Below are positions 33,001 to 44,554 of a stretch of 64,000 nucleotides of DNA, one piece after another. Positions within the stretch are counted from its first letter, which is position 1. Every line of letters starts with the position of its first letter. The stretch is from positions 1,107,389 to 1,171,388 of the forward strand of contig RDEW01000011.1 of NCBI GenBank assembly GCA_011109175.1. Reading direction: 5' to 3'. The notes beneath the pieces are model-generated. The model did no database searches. It saw nothing but the letters and a program-made list of their open reading frames with translations, and was not told the DNA's origin. The stretch is from Dicyema japonicum (Eukaryota; Dicyemida; Rhombozoa; Dicyemidae). The translations under genes and the position numbers were made by a program.

Positions 33001-34534
33001 CAACTAACTCAACTCTACCTCTGGGGGACTACTAATCCCCATACAAAAAACCAACAAAAACAAAGGACCGCTTGAAAATTTGCGACCCATCATACTACTA
33101 AATTCATTACGCAAAGTCATAGCAAACATTGTGCTTGAACGAATAAAAAGATCTGCTTACAAATACCTACCAGATAGTCAAAGTGGTTTTCGAGAAGGGA
33201 GATCCACAGATGATACGGTCTGGAGTCACAGATGAAGGTGTGCAACATATCAAAGATACCGTAACGCCACCAATATTCTGGGAATTGACCTATCAAGAGC
33301 TTTTGATACGGTTAACAGGAACAAATTAATGGGGGTACTGAGCGGATTTCTTGATGAGTCAAGTCTAAGGATGACCCGAATTCTACTTTCCAACACTGAG
33401 CTCCTTGTGAGAGTCGGAAAGACCTATTCAAGAAAATTTGAAACAAACACGGGCACTCCACAAGGAGACTCTCTTTCTCCTCTACTATTCACAATTTATC
33501 TGGAAACCGCTATGAAGGAATTTAGACCGTTATACCAAGGAACGACGGAAGAAGTGATCTACGCGGACGATGTAGACCTAATTTCTGAAGACAAAGAGGT
33601 CCTGGAAAATCTATTAGAAAAAGCACCAGATGTACTAGGGAAATGGTTTCTTACTGTGAACAGAGAAAACAGAACTCAAAGAGATAAGAAGGATGAGTAA
33701 CGTCCTAGAAAAGAAGTGGCGACACGTAAAGAAACTCGGTTCACTTATGGGAAATAGCGAAGATATTTTACGTAGGAAAACTCTAGCCAATGCTGGGTTA
33801 TATAAACTGAAGAATCTATGGCTCAATCAAAAAAGCATCGACACAAAAATGAGAATCCTATTATACGACTCATTCATAAACCCCGTACTTTTATGTAACG
33901 CTGGAACTTGGGCGACCTCATCAGCGGATATGGAAAAACTAGACTCGTTCCACAGAGGTCAACTGAGAAAAATAACAGGAACTACTTGGCCTACGAGAAT
34001 ATCGAGGAATGCTTTATATAAGAGATGCAGAACTTAGAAGTACTGGTATCCCGATAGAAGTTCTTTGGACACGTGCTGAAAATGGAATTAACATCCCCAC
34101 CGAACATATCTATGGAAACATACTATGTTAGTCAAGAAGGCCGCTATCGTGGAAGACCTAGAACAACACTGCCAATAGTCTTACAAAAAGACCTGGTCAA
34201 TATCAAAAGAAATCTAAAAAATGCCGACGACCTGGACAACATGAGAGCCTTGGCTAGGAACAGGGAAGCATGGGAAATGATGACATCTAACCTTGTTTCT
34301 TTTGCTGCACATGCGGGGCTATAATCAGTATAACTCTCGTGAAGTGCTTAAATAATAATATGGAGAATGTAGATGTACTCTCTCAAGTTCAAACTGTAAC
34401 TCACAGTAATAGCTTCTGGATTTTCTTGAAAGTCAGATTCCTCTATACTTTTTTTCAAAAACAGTATTAAATAAAATTATTCCAAAGACAAAGGTAAAAC
34501 CAAACTAACTAACTCCTAGATCCTGAATCGCTCC

Positions 34535-34705
34535 AGCATTCCAGAACTTGTATTCAGGTGATGAAATTATCTTCCTATCGAAAGAATAGTTGGATCTTTT
34601 TGAATGCCGGTCAGGCATTGGGATTTTCCTAGTAAGGTGGATCCACTGACGGCATCAGAGGGAAGAAAGATAAAATAATAAGCACCACATGACGCTATCG
34701 GCTTC
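34535..34705. repeat. SINE-2 copy
   Basis: The block CATTCCAGAACTTGT ... GAATAGTTGGATC ... GCCGGTCAGGCATTGGG ... GGTGGATCCACTGACGGC ... CACCACATGACGC is shared with 37185-37340 and the inverted copy at 37975-38190. The promoter type is unknown. Confidence 0.65.
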
Positions 34706-34768
34706 AATTATTAAATCCAGGAATAATTCGGTATCTTTGGAGCAAACTAACGCCTATAAATAAAAGAA

Positions 34769-34990
34769 CTAATTTACATGTGGATAAGTCTGATTGTACA
34801 AAAACATAGCTTTTCGCCTTCTCGCAAACGCATATTGTAATAGATGACAGCAACCAAATAAATGATCATTCTCATTTTCAAATCTAACATAATTTTATAT
34901 ATTTTTGGTCTTTCATATATGAAATCTCTCATTTGGTACATCATCAACATATGATCCATTTACCAAGTTGTACTCTTCATTATCTTTAAT
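34769..34990 (-). other. coding-like open blocks, unknown
   Basis: Two minus-strand blocks have protein-like composition: DNEEYNLVNGSYVDDVPNE (about 34985-34925) and, in another frame, HLFGCCHLLQYAFARRRKAM ending in TAG (about 34876-34769). No GT-AG junction that joins them in phase was found. Confidence 0.2.
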
Positions 34991-35072
34991 AAAAATCCGT
35001 TAGGAGACATCAAGTATACGTAGAAAGTTTGTTAACATGGCAACTTTTCGCCTGATTCTCAGTAAGTCTATG

Positions 35073-35265
35073 TCAATTCTGTGGTGCATAATCATTTATA
35101 ATGGTCATGCAACTTTTAGGAAGACATTGGTCGTTCTGACTTATTCGCACAACATCAATCCTAATATTCACACGAAAAATGAGGTGTATTCCAGAAATGA
35201 ATATTGAATGGTGAGTCAATCCGATCCTATAATGTTTTGAATCACTATATAGAAGTATCACTCAA
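35073..35265 (-). mobile_element. Element B endonuclease fragment
   Basis: The minus-strand SKHYRIGLTHHSIFISGIHL ... RIDVVRISQND ... MTIINDYAPQ aligns with the YGMGFALHVDYLKKLHRYW ... TVINVYVPH region of the copy at 10399-11280. Confidence 0.75.
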
Positions 35266-35562
35266 TATTCTTTGTGGTTCTCGTGGAGATTGCATGTAAT
35301 CTTCATATTCTATGAAAGCCAAAGAAACATATGAGTCAGCACAAAGTATCCTCCTCAACCAGGCCTTTCATATAAGTGACTATAAAATACTTTATTTTAT
35401 TATTTATTTAATACTTTGATTGGTAGTGGGTACAGAACAAGCCACAAACCACAGTTAATAGACTTCTTTTTCAATTTTATTTTATGTTATTGATAAATAT
35501 TTTAATTTTTATTAATTTAAAATATTCAATATTAGTGGAGACATCAGCCTATAGTCGTCAAA

Positions 35563-36606
35563 ATGAATGTTCTGTGCACAAATGAACATTTGGTGTCCTA
35601 TTTATTTATCATAATGTCACCAATTATGTTTTTGTCCCTTACTTTTCTTGATGCCCCATATGGGAGATTCTCAAGAGAGGGATATGGTTACTTTATCGAC
35701 CCCAAATTGGCATGGATTTTACAGGAAGTTCCCTCGATTATAGTTACTGCCATAATTTTTATTAATCAGAGAGATATGTTGAATATCCACAATATTTTGG
35801 CAATTAGTCCGTTTTTTATACACTACTTTTACCGGTTAAAGTATTTTCGTTTACTTAGATCTCTGATATATCCATTCANGGGAGATTCGCCAGAGAGGGA
35901 TATGGTTACTTTATCGACCCCAAATTGGCATGGATTTTACAGGAAGTTCCCTCGATTATCGTTACTGCTATAATTTTCATTAATCAGAGAGATATGTTAA
36001 ATATCTACAATATTTTGGCAATTAGTCCGTTTTTTATACACTACTTTTACCGGTTAAAGTATTTTTGTTTACTTAGATCCTTGATATATCCATTCAAAGC
36101 GAGATTTAGTCGTCCTACTCCGTTGTTGCCTTTCATGGTTGCTTTCTGTTTCTGTGCTACTAACGGATTTATTCAGGCTTGTGGGAACATTAACCAAACA
36201 TCACTTAATTTGTGGAGATTTTGCTTGGGATGTGGTGTGTTTATTTGTGGATTTATTATCAACATTCAATCTGACAGAATTCTGGCGTCACTCAGAAATA
36301 ACAGAGGAGCACGTGCTAATAGTGAATATTTTATCCCTCGAGGTTCTCCGATTTTTGATGTTAGGTGGACTATTTAACTATGTTTCTGCTGCCAATTATT
36401 TTGGGGAGATTTTAGAATGGTTTGGATACTTTTTAGCAGTGTGGAACAGACAGAGTCTCGCATTTCTTTTAGCTACATCCTCAAATTTGATTCCACGTGG
36501 CCTCTCCTATCATAGGTGGAATTATTTTTTAATAAGCAGATTTTATTTTAAAAAATTTGGGTCCGATTATCCTCAACGTAAGGCAATAATTCCTTACTTG
36601 CTCTAA
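35563..36606 (+). CDS. SRD5A: steroid 5-alpha-reductase (3-oxo-5-alpha-steroid 4-dehydrogenase)
   Basis: A multi-pass ER enzyme reducing the delta-4 bond of 3-oxosteroids with NADPH. Exons are 35563-35878 (with its duplicate from 35880), then to 36342, 36365-36515 and 36540-36606. Introns are 36343-36364 (22 nt) and 36516-36539 (24 nt). The single N at 35879 joins two allelic versions of the same 215 bp (35665-35878 and 35880-36095). Removing one gives 783 nt, or 260 residues, the usual length. Visible signatures: AWILQEVPS (catalytic Glu), GFIINIQSD, then IPRG joined by the first intron to GLFNYVSAANYFGEILEW, and HRFYFKKFGSDYPQRKAIIP after the second. Both splice phases are exact. It starts at the first ATG after AT-rich DNA. 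The two versions differ at several sites, implying heterozygosity of a few percent. Confidence 0.92.
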
Positions 36607-36789
36607 TATGCATTATCTGACAAACACTTTTTAGTTAGTTTTAAAATAATAATATTTTTTTCTAGTGAAAAAGCATATACTTTAAAAATAATTACTGTAA
36701 TTAAAATTTAAATATTTCATTCTACTTTTCTTAATGATGAAACTAGAAATTACATAATTTAACGTGCCACAAGGTCACTAGAGGCTATC

Positions 36790-37044
36790 ATGTTTTTACA
36801 AGAATGTTACATTTTACCAAAGAAAAGTTATGTAACTAAGGACATGATATGTCAAGGAACTTTGAGAAGTATCGATGTTCAGTCTGCTGTAAGAGAAGGA
36901 CTTTACGAACGCTTTGGAAACTACAAGTTAATTCTACTCCTACCGGACTGCAATTACTATGGACAGTGTTTGGCTGTGCAAAAGGATTTGCTTTCCGGAT
37001 TATATCGCTTTTGGAAAATCAATGATCGAATTATTGTCATTTAA
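36790..37044 (+). mobile_element. Element B endonuclease N-terminal fragment
   Basis: The frame ends with YYGQCLAVQKDLLSGLYRFW and NDRIIVI, matching YGLGFAIHSKLTSAVHRIW and NDRICVIQ of element B. Upstream, ERFGNYKLILL matches ENYGEYRIICQ. It breaks off into an element P-type 3' tail at 37050-37110 (ACCCCGGATACACCGAGAAAGAA). Confidence 0.7.
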
Positions 37045-37184
37045 TTACTTATTTATTAACCCCGGATACACCGAGAAAGAAGTTAAAGTAAACAACTATT
37101 TAAGTGTATCCAGTTTCCACTTAAACAGATACCATCCGGAATCAGCATAAAGGGTAAGACGTTCATTACATGCAGTTGTGGAAA

Positions 37185-37345
37185 CCCCTCCAGTGGAGTG
37201 GGGAAAAGCAAATGATCCTTTTTCATGCCGGCCTGGCACTGGGCGTCACCTAGACAGGTGGATCACATGACGCCACTCTATTAGGAAGAGAGAGGAGGAA
37301 CAGACAAGCAAGCAGAAAAATTAAACCAATTAACCACGCAGCACC
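37185..37345 (+). repeat. SINE-2 copy
   Basis: CATGCCGGCCTGGCACTGGGCG ... AGGTGGATCACATGACGCC ... ACGCAGCACCACATGGC matches the repeat at 34535-34705. Confidence 0.6.
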
Positions 37346-37409
37346 ACATGGCACCACGCGACAAATATTTCAAAAATTACTTATTGAAACAAGAGGAGAA
37401 TCTAGACGG

Positions 37410-37591
37410 CTAATCTTTATCGTGAATGTGTACGCCGCGTTTTCGAAGACCTGGAAGAATTGGAAGCTTTCTACCCCGACTTATATTAGATTGATTATAT
37501 TGTTTGTCCAATAAAAGACAGACCTTTTTTACACAAATCGAGGTCTTATGGAATACTCACATTTGAAAGTTACCATGAATAGTGTCTGTTA
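37410..37591 (+). mobile_element. Element B endonuclease fragment, internally deleted
   Basis: NVYAAFSKTWKNW (compare NVYVPHCGRVIKN) is followed directly by IDYIVCPIKDRPFLHKSRSY (compare YNQIDYIICRKSDKHMINDA). About 200 bp between them are deleted. Confidence 0.6.
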
Positions 37592-37914
37592 ATTGTGTAT
37601 TTTTCTTCAACATTTTCACTGTGATGGTTGTTCGGTTATGCATTAGTCACTTCACAACATCCATAATACTATAGGATGTGCATCACAGAAACAATTTGGA
37701 ATGTCAACCTCTATTGTAGGGCTCTCAATTATTTCAATTNCATGAATTATGTCTGTTAATTGTGTATTTTTCTTCAACATTTTTACTGTGATGGTTGTTC
37801 GGTTATGTATTAGTCACTTCACAACAGCCATAATACTATAGGATGCGCATCAAAGAAACAATTTGGAATGTCAACCTCTATTGTAGGGCTCTCAATTATT
37901 TCAATTCTTTTCTC
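37567..37914. repeat. 173-bp duplicate around a single N (37740)
   Basis: 37567-37739 recurs at 37742-37914 with a few substitutions. One N separates them. No gene was recognised in it. Confidence 0.9.
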
Positions 37915-37974
37915 AGGTTTTACATTTTGTAAGACGAACGGCTAAATTATTTTTGGTCTTCCACCAAAACGTCC

Positions 37975-38190
37975 ATCTTATTATTATTCCAAAGACCAAG
38001 GGTAACCAAACTAACTCCTGACTCGTTCAGGCATTCCAGAACTTGTCTCCATGTAACGACATTGTTCCACGCGGAAGAAGAGTTGGATCCGCCAGGCATT
38101 GGGCGTCTTCTTAGTATGGTAGATCCATTGAAGCCATAGAAAGAAAAATAACTTATGACCAACTAGCCACATAGCGCCACATGAAAGCCT
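37975..38190 (-). repeat. SINE-2 copy, inverted
   Basis: The minus strand carries the same block as 34535-34705 with GGATCC and GCCAGGCATTGGGCG landmarks (the plus strand shows GAGTTGGATCCGCCAGGCAT). From 38190 to 38600 nothing certain is seen. Confidence 0.55.
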
Positions 38191-38599
38191 CTGACAGACA
38201 TAGTGGCTTTCCTTGTTCTGTCTGGTGGGGATGCCAACTCTACCCTTAGGATATGCCAGAATAGTAAATGATATCTGATGGGAATTGTTCAAAACAAGAA
38301 TCAATCGTTCTCCTTTTATATCGGAAGGCTGGCCGATCAGTCAGGAAGAGTCTTTTGTGTCGAAATCATCACAGATTAGAACATTATCTATGGTTAGAAA
38401 AAACAATAGGTTAATGACCAGATCCAGTAAATTACCATAGAATTTCAATCCAAATGTTTTCATGTCTTTTTCAAGTGTCATTAAATTTCAAGAGATCATC
38501 TTCAGAAAGGAAGTCTTTTAGTTTGTCGAGAATTAGAAATTGGATAATTTTTCTAACATTCTGACAAAATAAAGATAGTTTTCAGATAAAAGCAGTAAT

Positions 38600-38800
38600 T
38601 AGTGAATATTAGAGTTTTTGAAAAAGTTGGTTTTCCATCCAATGAATTCTCCTCTTCTTGGGGTATTGGCCCTCTATATTCTCATCATCATTCCCTTCCT
38701 ATACCACAGGCGAAGACGAATCATCTGGCAGAACAATTAGTTCTCCTGTTCCTCTTCAAAGTCCCCTTCGAATTCAGACCCTTATCTGCGATATTATTGT
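38600..38800 (-). other. coding-like blocks, unknown
   Basis: The minus strand has an acidic block (SEFEGDFEEEQEN), then LIVLPDDSSSPV, and, after a possible 24-nt GT-AG intron, NIEGQYPKKRRIHWMENQLF ending in TAA. The first junction could not be resolved. No family is recognised. Confidence 0.25.
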
Positions 38801-38811
38801 GAATACTACGA

Positions 38812-39300
38812 TCAAATGAATATCATCATATATGAAATTTCCCTAAGTTCATTAAATTTAGAAAAAATGTCCAAATAAGTAACATCATATTTAGCGGATT
38901 TTATTTCTGGATCAAGTTTAGAGTTTAACGCTTTGAGAAACTCTACTACATTGGTGAAGAGAGAGGAATATCCGCACAGTCGCCTTTAGACAACCATTTC
39001 ACTTCAGTGTGCATTAACAATCGTACATAACTGTCGAAAAACGAGAATTCAAAGATTTGTATTTGATTTTGTTTATAGTCGAAATAACTATTGAGAGAGT
39101 AGGCAACCATTTGTATATTTAACTCCCAAATGCTGCTTATGAATAAAACTATGAATAACCATAACATTAGGTGTTGCTTCACATTTTACTGTGATTTCTT
39201 AGACAAAAAATATTTACTGGATAACATTAAAGTATCATGCGGACATTTGCAGTGTTGTAATTTCGTCGAATCTATATTTTATTTTTTTGGTCTGTCAACA
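38812..39300 (-). pseudogene. hAT/ZBED5-like transposase remnant, internally deleted
   Basis: On the minus strand: a zinc-finger-end-like STKLQHCKCPHDTLMLSSKY with FLSKKSQ, then after a gap MHTEVKWLSKGD and, one frame over, FTNVVEFLKALNSKLDPEI and VTYLDIFSKFNELREI. The HTEVRWLSRG and YLADIFxxLNELN signatures are those of hAT-derived ZBED5/SCAND3-type proteins. The spacing between the finger end and HTEV is much shorter than in intact members, so the middle is deleted. A frameshift lies near 38965. Confidence 0.6.
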
Positions 39301-40386
39301 ACGGTACGTTTTATCTCGATGTCTTATTACTAAAAATCAATCCTATGTGTTCCCTATCTTACAATAACGAACACTATCATAGGATTCTAAAGTATAGATC
39401 TTAAAGTTGTATTATAAATTTAAGAGTTCACATTTCATGAATGAGTTTTAATCACAAATTCCCTAAGTTTTTTTAATAAACCAATTTTATTTAACTCAAA
39501 AAAACTAAGTCAACAACTGATGGATGCTCTCATAATTGAGAACGCATTTCCCCTAACGATTTATAAAGATATGCGATGAGCGAGTCGATTCTGTTTAGCT
39601 GGGCCAGTGACCTGTTTCCTATAATTCCTGACGTTTCCACAGCGACTAGTTCAAAAATGAACTATCCACTAAGACATTCGTATTTCTTTAACTTTAGGGT
39701 CTCAGCCTTCTCCGAAGCAGAACCTGGGTTAGTTGCTGTCGTTGCAAGGTTGGAGAGAGAGGCTATCGACAGAGGTGGCGTCCCTGGCAAGGTATTTACT
39801 ATTCTCCCATAGGAAGAGAGTAGTTCCGTCCGGACTTCGATTGGCTTGAGCAAGTCCAAGCGGCTCCGATTGGACAGGAAATCCAGCAGCCTCAAGTGCC
39901 AAGGCAATAACTCCGTTAATTGCTACGTGTCTTGGAGTCCTTCCAGCACTCCTCCAGCAGGAAAAAGGGTGAAGACACTTCGCGTCGTTTATTCTTCCAC
40001 ATCTACAGCGATGAATCGTACAAAAATCTATTCCAAGGCAGACGGAAGCCCCAATCCTCGTCGAGTCATCATCCAATGGTGCCTAAAGTGAGGTAGATGG
40101 TTTGAGTAAGGCTACACTCTCGTTAGTCGGTGTACAAGCCAGACGATGCTAATAAAGCAAATGTTTTATCTCTTCTATGATCTTTGAGCATAAAAGCTTG
40201 TCCCATTCTCGTTGTTTATTAGCGTTCTTCGGGAATCCAACACCCAGTCGAGTCTAGACTTCCCGACCATGCATACCACTGGTTCAGCGTCCGATCCGTT
40301 AATGTAGCGTAGGATCTGGCGTGTGAGACCACTGGAAGCATATGTCGAAGATAGAAAGGCCGGGAGGGCATGTTCTAGTGGAGAAC

Positions 40387-40738
40387 GTATTCCGATTCGT
40401 CCGTAGCGAAGAGGTAGTTTGCATTGGATCCAGCCAGTTTTATCAAAAAAAATGTTGAGCGTTTCTTAAACGGCAGTCCTTAGCTTCTCGTCGATGGCTC
40501 TTAAAAAGTTCATGTCCGTGAAACATGGGGCTGTCCGTAGAAGAAAAGGGAGTCGTGGCGTGGNGTATTCCGATTCCTCCGTAGCGAAGAGGTAGTTTGC
40601 ATTGAATCCAGTCAGTTTTATCAAAGGAAATGTTGAGCGTTTCTTAAACGGCAGTCCTTAGCTTCTCGTCGATGGCTCTTAAAAAGTTCATGTCCGTGAA
40701 ACATGAGGCTGTCCGTAGAAGAAAAGGGAGTCGTGGCA
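40387..40738. repeat. 178-bp duplicate around a single N (40564)
   Basis: GTATTCCGATTC begins at 40387 and again at 40565. The following approximately 175 bases are near-identical. Assembly artefact. Confidence 0.92.
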
Positions 40739-40776
40739 TGGAAATTCCTGAGGAAGAACAAAGCCATCTTCAAGTC

Positions 40777-41122
40777 CAAGGTTTGTAAATTTAATGAGAA
40801 TTATTGGAGTAATGTATTTTTTTCCAGGAAAGCTGACACATTATTGCAGTGTAGGAGAGAGCCAATAAAAATTGCATTTTCAAGTTGGGTAAAATTGCAT
40901 TTCGGAGGCGAGCAGAAATAGCGGCCACTGCACGGCCGAAGTCTTCCTCAAGGTTTCTAAATTTAATGAGAATTATTGGAGTAATGTATTTTTTTCCAGG
41001 AAAGCTGACACATTATTGCAGTGTAGGAGAGAGCCAATAAAAATTGCATTTTCAAGTTGGGTAAAATTGCATTTCGGAGGCGAGCAGAAATAGCGGCCAC
41101 TGCACGGCCGAAGTCTTCCTCT
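40777..41122. repeat. about 173-bp tandem duplication without N
   Basis: AAGGTTTGTAAATTTAATG at 40777 and AAGGTTTCTAAATTTAATG at 40950 start two nearly identical units, both ending with CACGGCCGAAGTCTTCCTC. It repeats part of the thumb of element R. Confidence 0.85.
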
Positions 41123-42434
41123 CCGTAAACAAAGTTTATGATTTCACATTTATACGGGTTCTGTTCCAACCCAAGCGCCGCAAGTGCAAAGATGGCGGAC
41201 TCGATTTCTGCCACCACAAGTTCCCAATTACCTCCGACGGTCTAGGTACTATAGATTAAATGGAGTTCGCATCGCTAATGCTGCACACTCGATACCAAAT
41301 CAAAAAAGAGGGGGCCAAAGGGGTCACCTTGTTGAATTCCAGTGATGATGTGTTCCTCGAATATCAACGTACATGGGGAACCATATGCAAATTTCATCAT
41401 TCAATTGATTTCCTGGATTCTGGAAATGCTAGCTTCTATGATTCTATCTCTGCGAATTATATTGAAAGCATTGAGGATGTCCAGTTTGACTACTATAGCA
41501 TTCGTAGTGTCTGGCGGACTGGCAGCAAAGTTCCTGATTGAATGGATTGATGCATCGCATCCATGAGGAATTTCAACCCCAAGTTGAGTAGGGTTCAGTT
41601 GGGTACTTAGAGTCTTGCTCGCTGTTCTGGCGGCAATCTTTGTCGTCAGGTGCCTGAATATGTTGCCTATAGCGATGGGTTTTAACCCATCACAAGGCTT
41701 TTTCAGGGAAATCAGTTTGGATGCAAAAGGGAGTCCTCAGGCATAGTCGGAGAATCAGTCCAAAGAATTCGGTCTTTAAGGGTCTTTATTGAATTAATGA
41801 GGGAGTTTTCCATATCGGCGAATGTGGCAGAAATAAGGTCTTTCATATGGCTCGGACGTGCGCAATCCAAGCCAGCACTGCTGCTTCCTAGAAAATATGA
41901 AATAGCAGATCGCATATAATCTGTGGTGGCTGCCAAATGTGGAATGTTCCTCCCAATTTCTGTCTCGCGTAGATCCGAGGGGGCCGGTAGATGTTTTTGG
42001 ATAATGAGCTCGAGGGTTTCTTTAGTTGGTGAAAGAACTTTGTCATTGCTGGAGAGCTTACGCAGGGCTCCCCAAATGTCTCCGACTATTACCTTCTTAT
42101 TCACCTCTTTGCATATATCCTACTTGTCTTTCTTGACCCTGAACGATGAGGGCTAATTATCAGCAATTGAATGACTTCCCAGTGCAGTCGTCAAGTTAAC
42201 AGTTTCGTATTTAGAGGCATTTCTCTTGATGATTGAATTGAGGTTCCTTTCTTTCAACTCGGTTGGATGTGAACCGAGGAAAAAAGGTACAAAGCAGAAA
42301 ACCTGTATCCAGGCATCTTGAGTATTGTCATCGACTGCCCTGACAATTAGCTTTGAAAGACATGAGGCAGCTGTTAGACGTGCCAACCTTTGGATCCTGA
42401 GTGGGATAATCCTCTCCGACACAAGACGATTCAA

Positions 42435-43135
42435 AAGGTGTAGGCAGTCATCTGTGTTAGATAGGTCCAGGACAAATCCAGGGGATGCTCCCTCCTTCTG
42501 CCGTTATTTCCAAGAATACTGAATTTTCTTCTTGTTTGCTTTTCCAAAAATTAGACAGGGGAGAAAGGGAAACACGGTTTATTACGACCACGTTTAGCTC
42601 GATGTCGTTTGTTCTGGCAGTGAGGTTTACCATTTCAATTGAGTGTCAAAGCGGCCCTCAATTATTAACTTTATCTGAGTGATAATAATATTATTCTAAA
42701 ATTTATAGTACAACCGCAAAAATTCCTAATATTTCTGACTATATTATGTCACATAGGCAGCTTGAAGCCTATGGACTACCTGTTTTTTAACGTGTTTCCA
42801 TGGTAACCAGAAATATACTACATAATATAACTTTCATGTAACTATTATAAGAATAACATTTAACTAATTCATTAATTCTATATAAAAAATTAATTCTAAC
42901 TTTATTAAATGGCTACCTGATTTCTTTTAATTTTAACGGCATGGCTTTAGTGATTTTTTATTTAAGGAGTTTATCAGAGATCTTGTTGAATAAGAAAAAT
43001 TAAACAGATCTTATGTGGAATTGATCCTGAGGCAATAAGTACTCAAAAGAAACTGAGAGTATGTGAAAAGGTTTCACATTTTTCGTTTAGAAACGATAAG
43101 TTTTAAGTTTAATTCTGATTTAATTTAGACTTTTC
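42435..43135. other. Start of element R 5' region and AT-rich DNA
   Basis: To about 42680 the minus strand may still belong to element R, but no motif is certain. From 42680 to 43135 it is AT-rich and nothing is seen. Confidence 0.35.
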
Positions 43136-43645
43136 TTTAAAGGAAAGACAGAAAAGTTGAAATCTGGTTGGAGTGGGACTAACTACACTAGTTGGTTAGA
43201 GGTGCCGAAGGTGGGAGTCGTTAAGCTCCTGTGCGGCATATGTACTCTTGCTACCTATGCCAAAGGAAGAGTTATCAAACGCGGAGAATTCCACTTGTTG
43301 CTACGATTCAGGAATGAGGACGAGGTCAATATTAAGGAACCTTTCGGGCCCGGGGCACATAACATGTCATGGGTCATTCCTAAGGCTTCGAATTTAATAG
43401 TGCTAGTCTTCGAAGTCTTTCTGGACTTCGTAGTCGAACACATCTAGAAGGACTCCACAAACGGGGGGAGGAGACTCCGGACCATGAAGGCCTGTCTTCG
43501 CTCTGGAGAAGAGTAGAGAGGATCTGTCTCGAGAAAGTAAGCATTGGTTACTAGGTTCGGTGTGGCCCTAGAGCAAACAACAACAATCCAGTGTTATAGC
43601 TGCTAAAGATTCGGCCACATCAGCCGATGCACTTATATGTTAATG
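43136..43645 (+). mobile_element. LINE ORF1 remnant with one zinc knuckle
   Basis: An open frame to the TAG at 43445-43447 has no recognised domain. Further on, at about 43590-43635, QCYSC-stop-RFGHISRC is a C-x2-C-x4-H-x4-C zinc knuckle with one nonsense codon. The block before it resembles the one before the knuckles at 44100. Which LINE family it belongs to is unclear. Confidence 0.45.
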
Positions 43646-43929
43646 GGAGGTTATATCTTAAAGACACAAGTGGAATCCACAAAATTGTCATCTCCTTCGA
43701 TAATCATGAAGAGATGGAATTAGTAGCTACGCAAATTAATCAATTGGGCAAAAGGGTTTTTTATATAATATTCATTTAGAAGCAACGTCGTTGAGTCAAC
43801 ATCTAGCGAAACTGTAACAATTACAAATATATCACACAATATTGTCGAAATACGAATGTCTGATGGAAATAAAAAAACACATATGAAAATACCAAAAAAT
43901 AATTAAGTGACCTATTTGACTTTTTTGGA

Positions 43930-44340
43930 GTTGTCATTGGTGGTGTTGGTCAGGAAAGGATTATCCTCAGGCTGGTCAGACGAGGGGAGCCAAAACTTTG
44001 ATCCGTCTTAGAGGTTAAAATAGTAGATTAGTTCCTTAAGAAGGTACATATAGGTTACTTTAGGTGGTGTGGCCCGAGAGCGATGCGTAGCAATCTAGTG
44101 CTACAGATTTCAGCTCCCCCTACACTTACAAAGAGAAGTGTCAAAATTGCGCGTACCACATTCGCGGAAGGCTTGTCAGACAAAATACTGGTATCTTAAG
44201 TGCGTGAATTGTGGCGGGGATAAACACAGGGAGAGTCATACAAGATTTCCCCTGTATCAGAAAGATCAGATAAGGTACTATAGGGGAGGCGCCCTTCTTT
44301 GGAATGGCTTGTCCATAGGCATCAAGCCACCCATATGACA
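43930..44340 (+). mobile_element. LINE ORF1 remnant with two zinc knuckles
   Basis: At about 44130-44260, KCQNCAYH and SRKACQTKYWYLKCVNCGGD with a following KHRESH are two adjacent CCHC-type knuckles in neighbouring frames. The last Cys is replaced by Phe. This is the gag-like ORF1 signature of I/Jockey-type LINEs. Confidence 0.6.
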
Positions 44341-44554
44341 TATTATTACGGCTGCCTATTTCACATCTTAATTATTCCTTATCCTCAATATTAACTGGTT
44401 AAATTTAACACTTTTGATACTTAAGTATTGATTTTAATTAGGAAATAGTTAAATGATCGTTTTTGTGTAACACGTGGTTGTATAAATGTACCACGTCGTA
44501 CAATATAAGTGATAAGAAGATAGAAATGAAAATATGGAAAATCATTAAATAAAC

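Larger units (their letters stand above)
31554..34324 (+). mobile_element. Element B (RTE-like LINE), near-complete copy
   Basis: Plus-strand order: endonuclease (FNAGGLSTIW; DENYGEYRIICQPS; TIVNVYAPHCE; IAGDLNAKIGMK at about 32065; a TDSDHRIV-equivalent at about 32370), then RT (SPGPDAIYPELLKYGPD; RSAYKYLPDSQSGFREGRST; GIDLSRAFDTVNRNK; TNTGTPQGDSLSPLLFTIY; YADDVDLIS), a thumb (KKLGSLMGNSEDILRRKTLA) and a C-terminus with YKRC-RT and GRYRGRPRTTLP. Frameshifts lie near 31805, 32040, 32300 and 33690. An in-frame stop near 32873 is caused by an inserted element R fragment. RTE-group placement is inferred from the motif style and the absence of an ORF1. Confidence 0.9.
39540..42434 (-). mobile_element. 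Element R, most complete copy (RT plus CxC zinc motif and PDG nuclease-like tail)
   Basis: Minus-strand order: RLVSERIIPLRIQRLARL with DNTQDAWIQVF; VIVGDIWGALRKLSSND, SSAGLDCARPSHMKDLISA; RT palm VKLDILNAFN and TGIQQGDPFGPLFF (about 41480-41270); NL-stop-YLDR where YLDD is expected (about 41240); GLEQNPYKCEIINF; then RLGASVCLGIDFC, HRCRCG, CLHPFSCWRSAGRTPRHVAING and SEPLGLAQANRSPDGTTLF with a following ATSVDSLS, and FELVAVETSGIIGN at the end. This is a recognisable RT-bearing family of marine invertebrates with a restriction-like C-terminus. Its formal clade name is not certain to me. Many frameshifts, a single-N duplicate at 40387-40738 and a tandem duplication at 40777-41122 break it. Confidence 0.8.
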
